Source: Paraconexibacter antarcticus (lineage in GTDB: Bacteria > Actinomycetota > Thermoleophilia > Solirubrobacterales > Solirubrobacteraceae). Taken from it: a stretch of DNA of 64,000 bases. Positions 1 through 7,312 of this stretch are shown piece after piece (position 1 is the stretch's first letter; each line of letters starts with the position of its first letter). The notes under the pieces were generated by a model that did no database searches, was not told the origin of the DNA, and saw nothing but the letters and a program-made list of their open reading frames with translations. The stretch lies in NCBI RefSeq assembly GCF_024220175.1, contig NZ_CP098502.1, positions 4,530,514-4,594,513 of the forward strand, written 5' to 3'. Both the position numbers and the translations under genes were made by a program.

Positions 1-578
1 CCGATGAAGCCGTCCAGGCGCAGGTCGGGCGAGTCGAGCAGCGCGCGCAGCGGCGGCACGATCGTCACGTGGTTGCAGAAGCAGGAGAAGTTCTCGACGC
101 CCTCGGCCTTCGCCCGCTTGAGCGTCAGGGCGGTCGACGGCGCCGTCGTCTCGAAGCCGATGGCGAAGAAGACGACCTCGCGGCCGGGCTCGCTCTTGGC
201 GATCCGCAGCGCGTCGAGCGGCGAGTAGACCATCCGCACGTCGGCGCCGGCGGCCTTCGCCTCCATGAGCGTCCCGTTCGAGCCGGGCACGCGCATCATG
301 TCGCCGAAGCACGTGAAGATGACGCCCGGCTCGTGGGCCATGGCGATCGCGTCGTCGACGCGGCCCATCGGGATGACGCAGACCGGGCAGCCGGGGCCGT
401 GGACGAGCTCGACGTTCTCGGGGAGGAGATCGTCGACGCCGTAGCGGTAGATCGAGTGCGTGTGTCCGCCGCAGACCTCCATGAGCTTCAGGTGCGTGCC
501 GGGGTCCACCGTCTGGCGGATCTCGGCGGCGAGCGCACGGCCGAGCTCGGGGTCGCGGAACTCGTCGACGAACCTCAT
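1..578 (-). CDS. hypD: HypD, [NiFe]-hydrogenase maturation protein (3' part cut by window edge)
   Basis: HypD is the iron-sulfur scaffold that, with HypC, carries the Fe(CN)2CO group during [NiFe]-hydrogenase cofactor assembly in the cytoplasm. The start MRFVDEFRDPELG is followed by the family's Cys-rich blocks: MEVCGGHTHSIYRYG, HGPGCPVCVIPMGRVD, FTCFGDMMRVPGS, then GFETTAPSTA and SCFCNHVTIVPP. About 192 residues are present of a usual 360-380; the rest lies beyond base 1. Its ATG overlaps the TGA of the upstream hypC-like gene (ATGA), so it is translationally coupled and third in a minus-strand hypC, hypC-like, hypD operon. Confidence 0.95.
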   Translation of the reverse strand, partial: MRFVDEFRDPELGRALAAEIRQTVDPGTHLKLMEVCGGHTHSIYRYGVDDLLPENVELVHGPGCPVCVIPMGRVDDAIAMAHEPGVIFTCFGDMMRVPGSNGTLMEAKAAGADVRMVYSPLDALRIAKSEPGREVVFFAIGFETTAPSTALTLKRAKAEGVENFSCFCNHVTIVPPLRALLDSPDLRLDGFI

Positions 579-832
579 GCGCGGTCTCCGTTCAGGTTCA
601 GCAGCGCGGTGCCGGCGTGCACGAGCAGGGTGTGGCCCGGCTCGGCGTCGACGAGGGCGACCTCGACGGTATGGTGCTCGCCGGCGAGGTCCTCGCAGAG
701 TGCGAGGCCGCGGGCCTCGTCGAGCTGCAGGACGACCATCGGCGTCCCCTCGTCGCTGCAGGTGATGCAGTGGTTAGCGTGGTCGGTCGCGCAGGCCAGG
801 GCGATCGCGGCCGAGGCGTCGAGGGAGCTCAT
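575..832 (-). CDS. Second HypC/HybG/HupF-family chaperone, without the usual MC start
   Basis: This 85-residue protein resembles HypC, the chaperone that binds HypD and the hydrogenase large subunit. It lacks the N-terminal MC(L/I)A(I/V)PG whose Cys2 is the working residue of canonical HypC. Instead it begins MSSLDASAAIALACATD and carries HCITCSDEGTPM at residues 21-32, then a beta-rich OB-like body ending GHTLLVHAGTALLNL. From memory, hydrogenase operons of other Actinobacteria also hold a second HypC-like protein with a CITC-D motif. The ATG overlaps the hypC stop and its own TGA overlaps the hypD start, 4 bp each. A partner specialised for one hydrogenase is an inference. Confidence 0.82.
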   Translation of the reverse strand: MSSLDASAAIALACATDHANHCITCSDEGTPMVVLQLDEARGLALCEDLAGEHHTVEVALVDAEPGHTLLVHAGTALLNLNGDRA

Positions 833-1107
833 TCGATGAGGCTCTCCCGGAGCTCCGCGAGCTCCGTCTCGAAGTCCTGCCCCATCCCGCGGAGCATGAG
901 CAGGGTCTGCGCCGCCTCGGCCTCGTCGACCTTCGAGATCGCGAAGCCGACGTGGATGAGCACCCAGTCGCCTGGCTCGATCGGGTCGCCCTCGGCGTCC
1001 ATCAGGCCGACGTTCACCGTGCGCTGGACCCCGGCGACATCGACCCGGGCGAGGCGGTTCGCCTCGTCCACGATCTCCATCACCCTTCCCGGGATGGCCA
1101 GGCACAT
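829..1107 (-). CDS. hypC: HypC hydrogenase maturation chaperone
   Basis: HypC (92 residues) delivers the Fe(CN)2CO moiety with HypD to the hydrogenase large-subunit precursor. The start MCLAIPGRVMEI is diagnostic, with the essential Cys at position 2, followed by the VDVAGVQRTVNVGLM and GDWVLIHVGFAISKVDE segments of the OB-like fold. Length is typical (75-95). A purine-rich AGGGGA lies about 8 bases upstream of the ATG. It is the first gene of the visible maturation operon, transcribed away from the GntR gene across a 125-bp divergent gap. No hydrogenase structural gene is in the window. Confidence 0.95.
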   Translation of the reverse strand: MCLAIPGRVMEIVDEANRLARVDVAGVQRTVNVGLMDAEGDPIEPGDWVLIHVGFAISKVDEAEAAQTLLMLRGMGQDFETELAELRESLIE

Positions 1108-1232
1108 ATGTCGTTCCCCTGGTGCTCAGTCCACGGCCGCCTCCGTCTGAGACCGGCCTGTCCGAGCCATCATGCGCCCGCCGGACTTCGTGACGCAAAC
1201 AACTTGACCGCGGTGGTCTACTGATATGTGAG

Positions 1233-1910
1233 ATGCCTGTTCCGGAGGAACGCCTCGGCAGCAAACGCGAGCTTCTGCGGGACGCCGCGTACGTGAGGTT
1301 GTGCGCCGCGATCGTCGACGGCACGCTCGAACCGGGCGAGCACCTGCACGATCCCGAGCTGTGCGCGTGGCTCGGCCTGAGCCGCACCCCGGTCCGCGAG
1401 GCGCTGCACCGGCTGGCCGACGAGGGCCTCGTCGAGTCCTCGCCGCAGCGCTACACGCGGGTCACGGAGATCACGGGGCCGGCCGCGCACGACGCCTTCC
1501 CGATGCTCGCCGCGGTCCACGGCCTCGCCACGGAGCTCGCGGTCCCCCACCTCACGGCGCGGGACGTCACGACGCTCGAGTCCGCGCAGGAGGCGTTCCT
1601 CGCCGCGCTGCACGCCCAGGACGGACCGCGGGCCTTCGCGGCGGACGACCGCTTCCACGGCGTGTTCGTCGCGCGGGCCGACAACGCCTACGTCGTCCGG
1701 GCGCTCGAGCGGCTCGACCCGACGGTGCACCGGATGGAGCGCCTCGCGCTCCGGACCCTCCCCGGCGGCCGGTCGGTCGCGCAGCACACGGCGATCATCG
1801 AGCGGGCGCGGGCCGGCAACGCCGCCGCCGCGGCGAGCGCCGCCCGCGCGAACTGGCTCACGCTCGGCGCGCTCGTCGAGCAGTCCCTCGCGCCGCCCGC
1901 CGCGAACTGA
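1233..1910 (+). CDS. GntR-family regulator, FCD (FadR-like) subgroup
   Basis: This 225-residue protein has an N-terminal winged helix (about residues 15-80; recognition region around LSRTPVREALHRL) and a C-terminal all-helical FCD effector domain. FCD proteins usually bind a metal through Asp and three His. Candidates here are D138/D139, H142 and H185, while the position expected for the last His near 207 is Asn (ARANWLTL), so the metal site may be altered. It is divergent from the hypC operon and could control either that operon or its own transcription; neither is shown. A TTGACC (1204-1209) just upstream may be part of its promoter. The start has only a weak ribosome-binding site, so a leaderless message is possible. 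Confidence 0.88.
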   Translation: MPVPEERLGSKRELLRDAAYVRLCAAIVDGTLEPGEHLHDPELCAWLGLSRTPVREALHRLADEGLVESSPQRYTRVTEITGPAAHDAFPMLAAVHGLATELAVPHLTARDVTTLESAQEAFLAALHAQDGPRAFAADDRFHGVFVARADNAYVVRALERLDPTVHRMERLALRTLPGGRSVAQHTAIIERARAGNAAAAASAARANWLTLGALVEQSLAPPAAN

Positions 1911-1917
1911 GCGCCCC

Positions 1918-2160
1918 TCACCCGTTCTCGAGGCGCTGCGCGGCGATGCCCTCGCGGAGCCCGAGGTACACGCAGACGACGAACGCGACGATGCCCGCCG
2001 CGAACATGATCGGGACGAGGAGACCGAGCAGGCCGCCGAATACGATCGCGAGGACCCCGCGGATCCACCACGCGCGCCCCGCCTTGCGCAGCGCGAGGAT
2101 CCGCTCCTCGGTCTCCGCCTGGCGCTGTGCCTCCCGTCCGCGTCTGCGCTGTCTCGCCAT
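1918..2160 (-). CDS. Small membrane protein of unknown function
   Basis: This 80-residue protein has a strongly basic, Arg/Gln/Glu-rich first 30 residues (a probable cytoplasmic helix), then two hydrophobic segments (about 33-50 and 52-68) separated by a Pro, and a short polar tail. It ends 8 bp from the convergent GntR gene and is divergent from the SDR gene. The composition is that of a real inner-membrane protein rather than a frame shadow, but I recognise no family. Confidence 0.6.
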   Translation of the reverse strand: MARQRRRGREAQRQAETEERILALRKAGRAWWIRGVLAIVFGGLLGLLVPIMFAAGIVAFVVCVYLGLREGIAAQRLENG

Positions 2161-2210
2161 GGGCGGGAGTCTGACTGATCCACCGGGCCGCCGGGCACGG
2201 AGAGAAGGTG

Positions 2211-3164
2211 ATGCTCGACGCCGCGCTGGACCGCGCCCTGGACCTGACGATCGCCCCCGGCTACTCGCGGGTGGGCTACGAGCTGCGGCGCCGCTCGTGG
2301 CCCGGCGGCGGGGCCGACCTGCCGCAGATGGAGGGACGGACCGTCCTCGTCACCGGGGCGACCGCGGGCATCGGCCGCGCCGCCGCCGAGCGCTTCGCCG
2401 GCCTCGGGGCGCGGACGCTGCTGCTCGCCCGGAGCGCCGAGCGGGGCGAGCGGGCCCGCGCGGAGATCGCGGCCGCGACGGGCAACCCGGACGTCGCGGT
2501 CGTCCTCGGGGACCTCGGGTCCCTCGGCTCGATCCGGGAGGCCGTCGCCCGCATCACCGAGCACGAGGCGGCCCTCCACGTCCTCGTGAACAACGCCGGC
2601 GTCATGGCCCCCGAGCGCACGCTGTCCGCCGACGGCATCGAGCTGACCTTCGCGACGAACGTCCTCGGCACGTTCGCGCTCACCGAGGGCCTGCTGCCTC
2701 TCATGCGCTCGAGCGCCCCGGCGCGCATCGTCACCGTCTCCTCCGGCGGCATGTACGGGCAGAAGCTCGACCTCGGCGACCTGCAGACCGAGCGGGCCGA
2801 GTACGCCCCCGCTGCGGTCTACGCGCGGACGAAGCGCGCCCAGGTCCTGCTCACGCAGGAGTGGGCCGTCGCGCTCGCCGGCACCGGCGTCGTCGCCCAC
2901 GCGATGCACCCCGGCTGGGCGGACACCCCGGGCGTCCGCGACTCCCTCCCGCGCTTCCACCGCGTCCTCGGTCCGGCGCTGCGCACGCCCGAGCAGGGCG
3001 CCGACACGATCGTCTGGCTCGGCGCGGCGGCGGAGCCGGGACGGTCGAGCGGCGGCTTCTGGCACGACCGGCGCCGGCGGCCGGTGAACCTCCTGCCGAC
3101 GACGCGGGCGAAGCCGGGTGACGGGGCACGGCTCGTGGCGGAGTGCCGGGGGCTGGTGGGGTAG
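2211..3164 (+). CDS. Short-chain dehydrogenase/reductase (DHRS12/retinol-dehydrogenase-like)
   Basis: NAD(P)-dependent oxidoreductase of about 317 residues. A roughly 40-residue lead precedes the Rossmann motif TGATAGIG; NNAG and TVSSGGMYG follow, then the catalytic Tyr-x3-Lys as YARTK. The motif ILLLARS-type loop with Arg after the second strand suggests NADP preference. The post-catalytic HPGWADTPG segment is typical of the DHRS12/RDH group. I prefer the ATG at 2211 over the GTG at 2208 because GGAGAGAAGG sits immediately upstream. The gene is monocistronic, convergent with the FKBP gene. The substrate (lipid, retinoid-like or aldehyde) cannot be told. Confidence 0.88.
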   Translation: MLDAALDRALDLTIAPGYSRVGYELRRRSWPGGGADLPQMEGRTVLVTGATAGIGRAAAERFAGLGARTLLLARSAERGERARAEIAAATGNPDVAVVLGDLGSLGSIREAVARITEHEAALHVLVNNAGVMAPERTLSADGIELTFATNVLGTFALTEGLLPLMRSSAPARIVTVSSGGMYGQKLDLGDLQTERAEYAPAAVYARTKRAQVLLTQEWAVALAGTGVVAHAMHPGWADTPGVRDSLPRFHRVLGPALRTPEQGADTIVWLGAAAEPGRSSGGFWHDRRRRPVNLLPTTRAKPGDGARLVAECRGLVG

Positions 3165-3214
3165 CGGGGCCCGACCGCCCGGCGAACGGGTGCCTGAGCG
3201 CCGAGCACCGAGCC

Positions 3215-3595
3215 CTACCGCACCCCCACCAGGTCCACCACGAACACGAGCGTCTCGTCCGGGCCGATGACCGGCGGGGCGCCGCGCTTGCCGTAGCCCA
3301 TCATCGGCGGGATGGTGATGCGGCGGCGGCCGCCGACCTTCATGCCGGCGACGCCCTGGTCCCAGCCCTGGATGACCTGGCCCTTGCCGAGACCGAACTT
3401 GAACGTGTCGCCGCGGTCCCAGGAGGCGTCGAACTGCTTGCCGCTGGACCACGAGACGCCGACGTAGTGGACCTCGACCGTGTGGCCGGCCTGGGCCTCG
3501 GGGCCGTCGCCGACGACGAGGTCGTCGAGCTCGAGCTGGTAGGAGGGGTCGGTCCCGACCGGGACGTCGACGGTGGGCTTCTCGTCAGTGGACAT
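3215..3595 (-). CDS. FKBP-type peptidyl-prolyl cis-trans isomerase
   Basis: Single FKBP domain of 126 residues, without a signal peptide, so cytoplasmic. It catalyses cis-trans isomerisation of Xaa-Pro bonds during folding. The FKBP pattern is clear: VEVHYVGVSWSSGKQFDASWDRG, FGLGKGQVIQGWDQGVAGMKVGGRR with the binding-pocket Trp, IPPMMGYG, and the C-terminal strand VFVVDLVGV. The first 30 residues are an acidic extension common in actinobacterial FKBPs. It stands alone between the convergent SDR gene and the insertion sequence. Confidence 0.95.
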   Translation of the reverse strand: MSTDEKPTVDVPVGTDPSYQLELDDLVVGDGPEAQAGHTVEVHYVGVSWSSGKQFDASWDRGDTFKFGLGKGQVIQGWDQGVAGMKVGGRRRITIPPMMGYGKRGAPPVIGPDETLVFVVDLVGVR

Positions 3596-3654
3596 GCCCG
3601 CGAGTCTATGCCGCGCGGTACCGCCGGGGCGTGTCCTCCCCTGCCCTCATCCCC

Positions 3655-3674
3655 CTAGATGGTTCGTTCCACGG
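3655..3674 (+). repeat. Left terminal inverted repeat of the IS982-type element
   Basis: Twenty bases matching the complement of 4641-4660 without mismatch. It starts 60 bases before the FKBP start codon on the outer side and lies just beyond the transposase stop codon on the inner side. Confidence 0.88.
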
Positions 3675-3679
3675 ATCGG

Positions 3680-4549
3680 TCAGGCGTAGTAGGCAGTGAG
3701 GTTGCGTGGTGGGCGGCCGAGGCGTTCGTTGAGAGCGATCGCGGCGGTGAGAGCGAGGAACTTGGCGGCCAGGCGGGTGCGGAGCGTGTGGAGCTCGCGG
3801 GCGCGGTGGTCCTCGAGGTTGAGCATGTCTTTGCATGTCCAGAAGATCGATTCCACGCATTGCCGGATCGGGGCCAGGTGCGGCTCTTTGCCGGCCTCGT
3901 CCTTGCGTCGGGGGCGGACGATCGTGGCGCCGAGCGCGGAGGCTTGGGCGTGGAAGTCGCGGCCGGAGTAGCCCTTGTCGCCGATGACGGTGACCGGGCC
4001 GTTGCGGTGGCAGCGGGCGAGCATGTCCAGCGCGACGTCTCGTTCGCCCGTTTTCGGGGAGGTCAGGGCAAGGGCGCGTGGAGTGCCGTCGGTCGCGAAC
4101 AGGCCGTGCAGGCGGAAGCCCCAGAAGAAGCGGGAATGGCTGGCGCAGTAGCCGTACTCCGCGGCGTTGCCCAGGGCGCTGCGGCGCGTCGTTTCGACCG
4201 AGCGACCGCATTCGACCGGTGTGCTGTCGACCACGAGCAGGTCGTCGTCAAAGCCGTTGGTGTGGCGGGCGAACTCGAGGATCAGCGCTTCGATTTTGTC
4301 CGACAGGCGCTGGCGGCGTTTGACGAAACCCGGGCGCTTGGGCAGTCGCGGGAACAGGTGCCCCAAGCGATGCGGTGCCATCGCCCAGAACTGCTCGTCA
4401 GAGCTGATCCGCAGTACCTGCTGAGCCACGCTCAACGTGACGACCTCCGCGTCGGTCAAGATCCGTTTGGCGTTCTTGCCCTTCGCAGGCAGGAGATCGT
4501 CGCAGGTGCAGTAAACAGCGATCAGCAGCAGGTCGAGGTCGGCGTCCAT
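3680..4549 (-). CDS. IS982-family DDE transposase
   Basis: Transposase of 289 residues, full length for the family (about 280-300). The start MDADLDLLLIAVYC is characteristic. An N-terminal helical DNA-binding part (to about residue 95) precedes the catalytic core. Candidate acidic residues are Asp in LLVVDSTPVE, Asp in VTVIGDKGYSG, and Glu in RQCVESIFWTCKDM, the usual D-D-E spacing. There is no frameshift or internal stop, so the element could be active. It cuts and joins DNA at the flanking 16-20-bp inverted repeats. Confidence 0.93.
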   Translation of the reverse strand: MDADLDLLLIAVYCTCDDLLPAKGKNAKRILTDAEVVTLSVAQQVLRISSDEQFWAMAPHRLGHLFPRLPKRPGFVKRRQRLSDKIEALILEFARHTNGFDDDLLVVDSTPVECGRSVETTRRSALGNAAEYGYCASHSRFFWGFRLHGLFATDGTPRALALTSPKTGERDVALDMLARCHRNGPVTVIGDKGYSGRDFHAQASALGATIVRPRRKDEAGKEPHLAPIRQCVESIFWTCKDMLNLEDHRARELHTLRTRLAAKFLALTAAIALNERLGRPPRNLTAYYA

Positions 4550-4640
4550 CGAGGCCCCCAGGGTCGGCGTTGGCGAGATAGCACCGCCGACTTCGACCTG
4601 CCTGCTTATGTCACCTGCCTACCCGACTCCTCCGCCCCCG

Positions 4641-4660
4641 CCGTGGAACGAACCATCTAG
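4641..4660 (-). repeat. Right terminal inverted repeat of the IS982-type element
   Basis: Perfect complement of 3655-3674. Bases 4657-4659, read on the minus strand, are also the TAG stop codon of the adjacent SGNH hydrolase gene, so the junction of element and host gene falls exactly at that stop. Confidence 0.88.
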
Positions 4661-5688
4661 AAGGTGAAGCCGGTCTGCAGCTGCTTGACCATGATCTGGC
4701 TCAGCAGGTTGGCGCCGGCGTCGTTCAGGTGGATGCCGTCGGGCTGGCGGATGATCGTGTCCTTGCCGCCGATCGGGATCGCGGCCTGGTACTTCCCGCC
4801 CGGGCTGAAGGTCGGGATCGTGTCGAAGATCGTGACCTGCCGGCCGTAGGGCGCGGCGGCGACGCGCAGCGCCTCGTTGACGACCTTCGCGATCGCCTGC
4901 CGCGCGGACCGCTGCTGCGCCGGGATCGTGAGCCAGTAGACGTGCGTCTTCCCGCCCGCGCGGTACGTGTTCATCATCTGCCGCGCGCGGTTGGCGTAGA
5001 TCGCCGCCCAGTCGGCGCCGCAGCACGGCACGTCCTTGCCCGCGGCGTTCTTCATCGGGAAGCCCTCGTTGGCCCCCATGAACATGATCACCGCGTCCGG
5101 CTTGTCCTTCTGCTTCTCGGTGACCGCGAGGCGGCCCCAGTCGACGAGGTCGGTCTTGGAGATGCCGGAGCCGAGCTTGAAGTCCTGCACGACCTTCACG
5201 CCCTTGGGCGCGAGCGCGCGGCCGAGCGCCGGCGCGAGCAGCTGGGAGAGCGAGTCGCCCGCGACGACGAGCGTCTTGAGCGGGAGCTTCGGGTCGGGCT
5301 TCGCGCCGATCGACGCCGGGTTGAACGCGTCCGGGGTGACGAGGGGGACGGCGTTCGCCACGCCCGCGCCCGCGGCACCCGCGGGCGGCGCCTGGTCGAA
5401 GCCACCGGTCTTCGCGAGCTCCTGATCGGGCGAGAGCCCGGCGGTCAGCTCGTGCGCGGCGTGGTGCAGCGGCAGCAGCTTGCCGACCCAGCCCGAGGGC
5501 TTCGCGACGGCGAGGACGACGTCGCGCTGCCAGCCGGGCGAGAGCTGCTCGCCGGTGTGCTTCATCGAGCGGCCCTGGATGAGGACGAGCACGAACGCCG
5601 CGACGAACACCGTGATGATCGCGTCGCGCGCGCGGAAGCGCTGCGAGTTCTTCTCGAAGCGGTCCATCAGGGCGTCGTCGTCGGCCAT
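4657..5688 (-). CDS. Membrane-anchored SGNH hydrolase (DUF459-like), partner of the MBOAT
   Basis: A 343-residue protein with one N-terminal transmembrane segment (about 22-38), a Pro/Ala-rich linker and an extracytoplasmic SGNH domain from about 135. Catalytic features are visible: Ser146 in VVAGDSLSQ, Gly173-type block KLGSGIS, Asn207 in GANEG, and Asp317/His320 in PDGIHLNDAG. It follows the MBOAT gene by 13 bp in one operon. Such pairs (AlgI/AlgJ-X type, PatA/PatB) move acyl groups onto surface polysaccharide; acting as the transferase or esterase of that system is inferred. Its TAG stop is formed at the border of the inserted IS982-type element, so the 3' end should be checked against uninserted relatives. 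Confidence 0.85.
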   Translation of the reverse strand: MADDDALMDRFEKNSQRFRARDAIITVFVAAFVLVLIQGRSMKHTGEQLSPGWQRDVVLAVAKPSGWVGKLLPLHHAAHELTAGLSPDQELAKTGGFDQAPPAGAAGAGVANAVPLVTPDAFNPASIGAKPDPKLPLKTLVVAGDSLSQLLAPALGRALAPKGVKVVQDFKLGSGISKTDLVDWGRLAVTEKQKDKPDAVIMFMGANEGFPMKNAAGKDVPCCGADWAAIYANRARQMMNTYRAGGKTHVYWLTIPAQQRSARQAIAKVVNEALRVAAAPYGRQVTIFDTIPTFSPGGKYQAAIPIGGKDTIIRQPDGIHLNDAGANLLSQIMVKQLQTGFTF

Positions 5689-5701
5689 GTGGTCGGTCCT
5701 C

Positions 5702-7093
5702 TCAGAAGCGGAAGTAGATGAAGGGGGCGACGCCCTGGCTCGAGATCGTCGCGGTGGCGACGACGACGAGGACGGCGAGGCCCGCGCCGAGGGCGACGGG
5801 CCGCAGCCCCTCGAACCAGATCGTCGCCCGCTGCAGGAAGCCGGTCGGCACGAGCTGCAGCCCGATCGTCAGGCCGACGGCGAGCGCGACGCCGGGCGTC
5901 AGGAGCGTGAGCGCCCCGGGGTCGGCCAGGCGCTTGAGGAAGTCACCGAGCTGACCGATGTCCTGCGCGCGGAAGACGATCCACCCGAGCACGACCCCGT
6001 GGAAGGTGACGAACCAGCGGACGAAGACCGGGAGCTTCACGCGGCCGCCCCACATGCGCTCGAGCACCTGGTAGAGCCCGTGCAGGCCACCCCAGATGAC
6101 GAACGTCCACGCCGCGCCATGCCACAGGCCGCCCAACAGCATCGTGAGCATGAGGTTGCGGTAGACGAACCACTTCCCGCCCCGGTTGCCGCCGAGCGGG
6201 ATGTAGAGGAAGTCGCGCAGGAACCGCGACAGCGTCATGTGCCAGCGGCGCCAGAAGTCCTGGAACCCGGTCGCCTTGTACGGGCTGTTGAAGTTCTGCG
6301 GGAAGACGTAGCCCATGAGCAGCGCGAGGCCGATCGCCATGTCCGTGTAGCCGGAGAAGTCGCAGTAGATCTGCGCCGTGTACGCGTACGCCGCGAGCAG
6401 GACGTCGGGCGCGTGGAACTGCTGCGGCACGCCGAACACCGGGTCGACGACCGACCGCGCGAGGTAGTCGGCGATGACGACCTTCTTCACGAGGCCGAGC
6501 GCGATGAGCGAGATGCCGGCCCCGACCGCGACGCGGCTGGGGTCCCGCGGCTTGAGCAGCTGCGGGAGGAACTCCTTCGCCCGGACGATGGGCCCGGCGA
6601 CGAGGTGCGGGAAGAAGCTCAGGTACAGCGCGACGTCGAGCGTCGGGGACGGCTCGACCTGGCGGCGGTAGACGTCGACGACGTAGGAGATCGCCTGGAA
6701 GGTGAAGAAGCTGATGCCGACGGGGAGCGCGATCGTCAGCAGCGGCAGCGGCGACCCGAGCCCGATCTTGTCGAGCGTGTCGCTCAGACTCGAGACGAAG
6801 AACGAGTAGTACTTGAACACGCCGAGGGCGGCGAGGTCGATGGTGACGACGCTCACGATGAGCTGCTTGCGGCGCCGCTCGTCGTCCGTCCGCGCGATGA
6901 GCTTCGCGAAGCCCTGGTTGACGAGCGTCACGCCGCCGAGCAGGAGGCAGAACCGCGGGTTCGCCGCCGCGTAGAACACGTAGCTCGCGAGGACGATGAA
7001 CGGCTTCCAGTACCGCGGGCGCGACATGAGCGCCCACGACAGCGTCAGGACGACGGGGAAGAAGATCGCGAACTGAACGGTGGGGAAGAGCAT
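5702..7093 (-). CDS. MBOAT-family O-acyltransferase (AlgI/DltB-like)
   Basis: Polytopic membrane protein of 463 residues, the usual AlgI length, transferring acyl (often acetyl) groups across the membrane to exported polymers. The chosen start MLFPTVQFAIFF (ATG at 7093-7091) matches family N termini; upstream codons in the same frame are Arg/Pro-rich and unlikely to be translated. Family signatures include FHAPDVLLAAYAYTAQIYCDFSGYTDMAIG, NFNSPYKATGFQDFWRRWH, LGGNRGG and the catalytic-His block GGLWHGAAWTFVIWGGLHG. It is first in a two-gene operon with the DUF459-like SGNH gene. Confidence 0.93.
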   Translation of the reverse strand: MLFPTVQFAIFFPVVLTLSWALMSRPRYWKPFIVLASYVFYAAANPRFCLLLGGVTLVNQGFAKLIARTDDERRRKQLIVSVVTIDLAALGVFKYYSFFVSSLSDTLDKIGLGSPLPLLTIALPVGISFFTFQAISYVVDVYRRQVEPSPTLDVALYLSFFPHLVAGPIVRAKEFLPQLLKPRDPSRVAVGAGISLIALGLVKKVVIADYLARSVVDPVFGVPQQFHAPDVLLAAYAYTAQIYCDFSGYTDMAIGLALLMGYVFPQNFNSPYKATGFQDFWRRWHMTLSRFLRDFLYIPLGGNRGGKWFVYRNLMLTMLLGGLWHGAAWTFVIWGGLHGLYQVLERMWGGRVKLPVFVRWFVTFHGVVLGWIVFRAQDIGQLGDFLKRLADPGALTLLTPGVALAVGLTIGLQLVPTGFLQRATIWFEGLRPVALGAGLAVLVVVATATISSQGVAPFIYFRF

Positions 7094-7312
7094 CGTGGGA
7101 CGGCGGACGTGCGGGCGGCGGGCGCACGCCGAGGGCGGACACAGCGGCACACGACGTGCTCGGGCGCCCCCTGGCCAGCGGCGGATGATAGAGAAGCGAC
7201 CCGCCGCTGCGAGTCCCCCACGCGGTCGCGCCCGTGGCCGGATGGCGCCCCGGCGCGGCACTGTGCGCAGGCGGACCGGTACTCCGGAGCGTCTTGTAGC
7301 GTTTCAGCACAC

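Larger units (their letters stand above)
3655..4660. mobile_element. IS982-family insertion sequence, apparently complete
   Basis: An element of about 1.0 kb bounded by a perfect 20-bp inverted repeat: CTAGATGGTTCGTTCCACGG at 3655-3674 and its complement at 4641-4660. It carries one intact DDE transposase on the minus strand. The outer CTAG is itself a palindrome, so it may be a 4-bp target duplication with a 16-bp true repeat, or part of the repeat. The right end overlaps the TAG stop codon of the neighbouring SGNH gene. Codon use and base composition look less GC-extreme than the surroundings, consistent with recent arrival. Confidence 0.88.

Noticed and set aside
5480-7312. Upstream extension of the exported SGNH gene to base 5480
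   Set aside because: It is antisense to the MBOAT gene and has charged low-complexity sequence; the export signal begins at 7313.
7094-7312. Small gene or RNA in the 219-bp divergent gap between the MBOAT and SGNH genes
   Set aside because: The frame continuing upstream of the MBOAT start is Arg/Pro/Ala-rich without family similarity, and no strong inverted repeat was found; treated as a shared promoter region.
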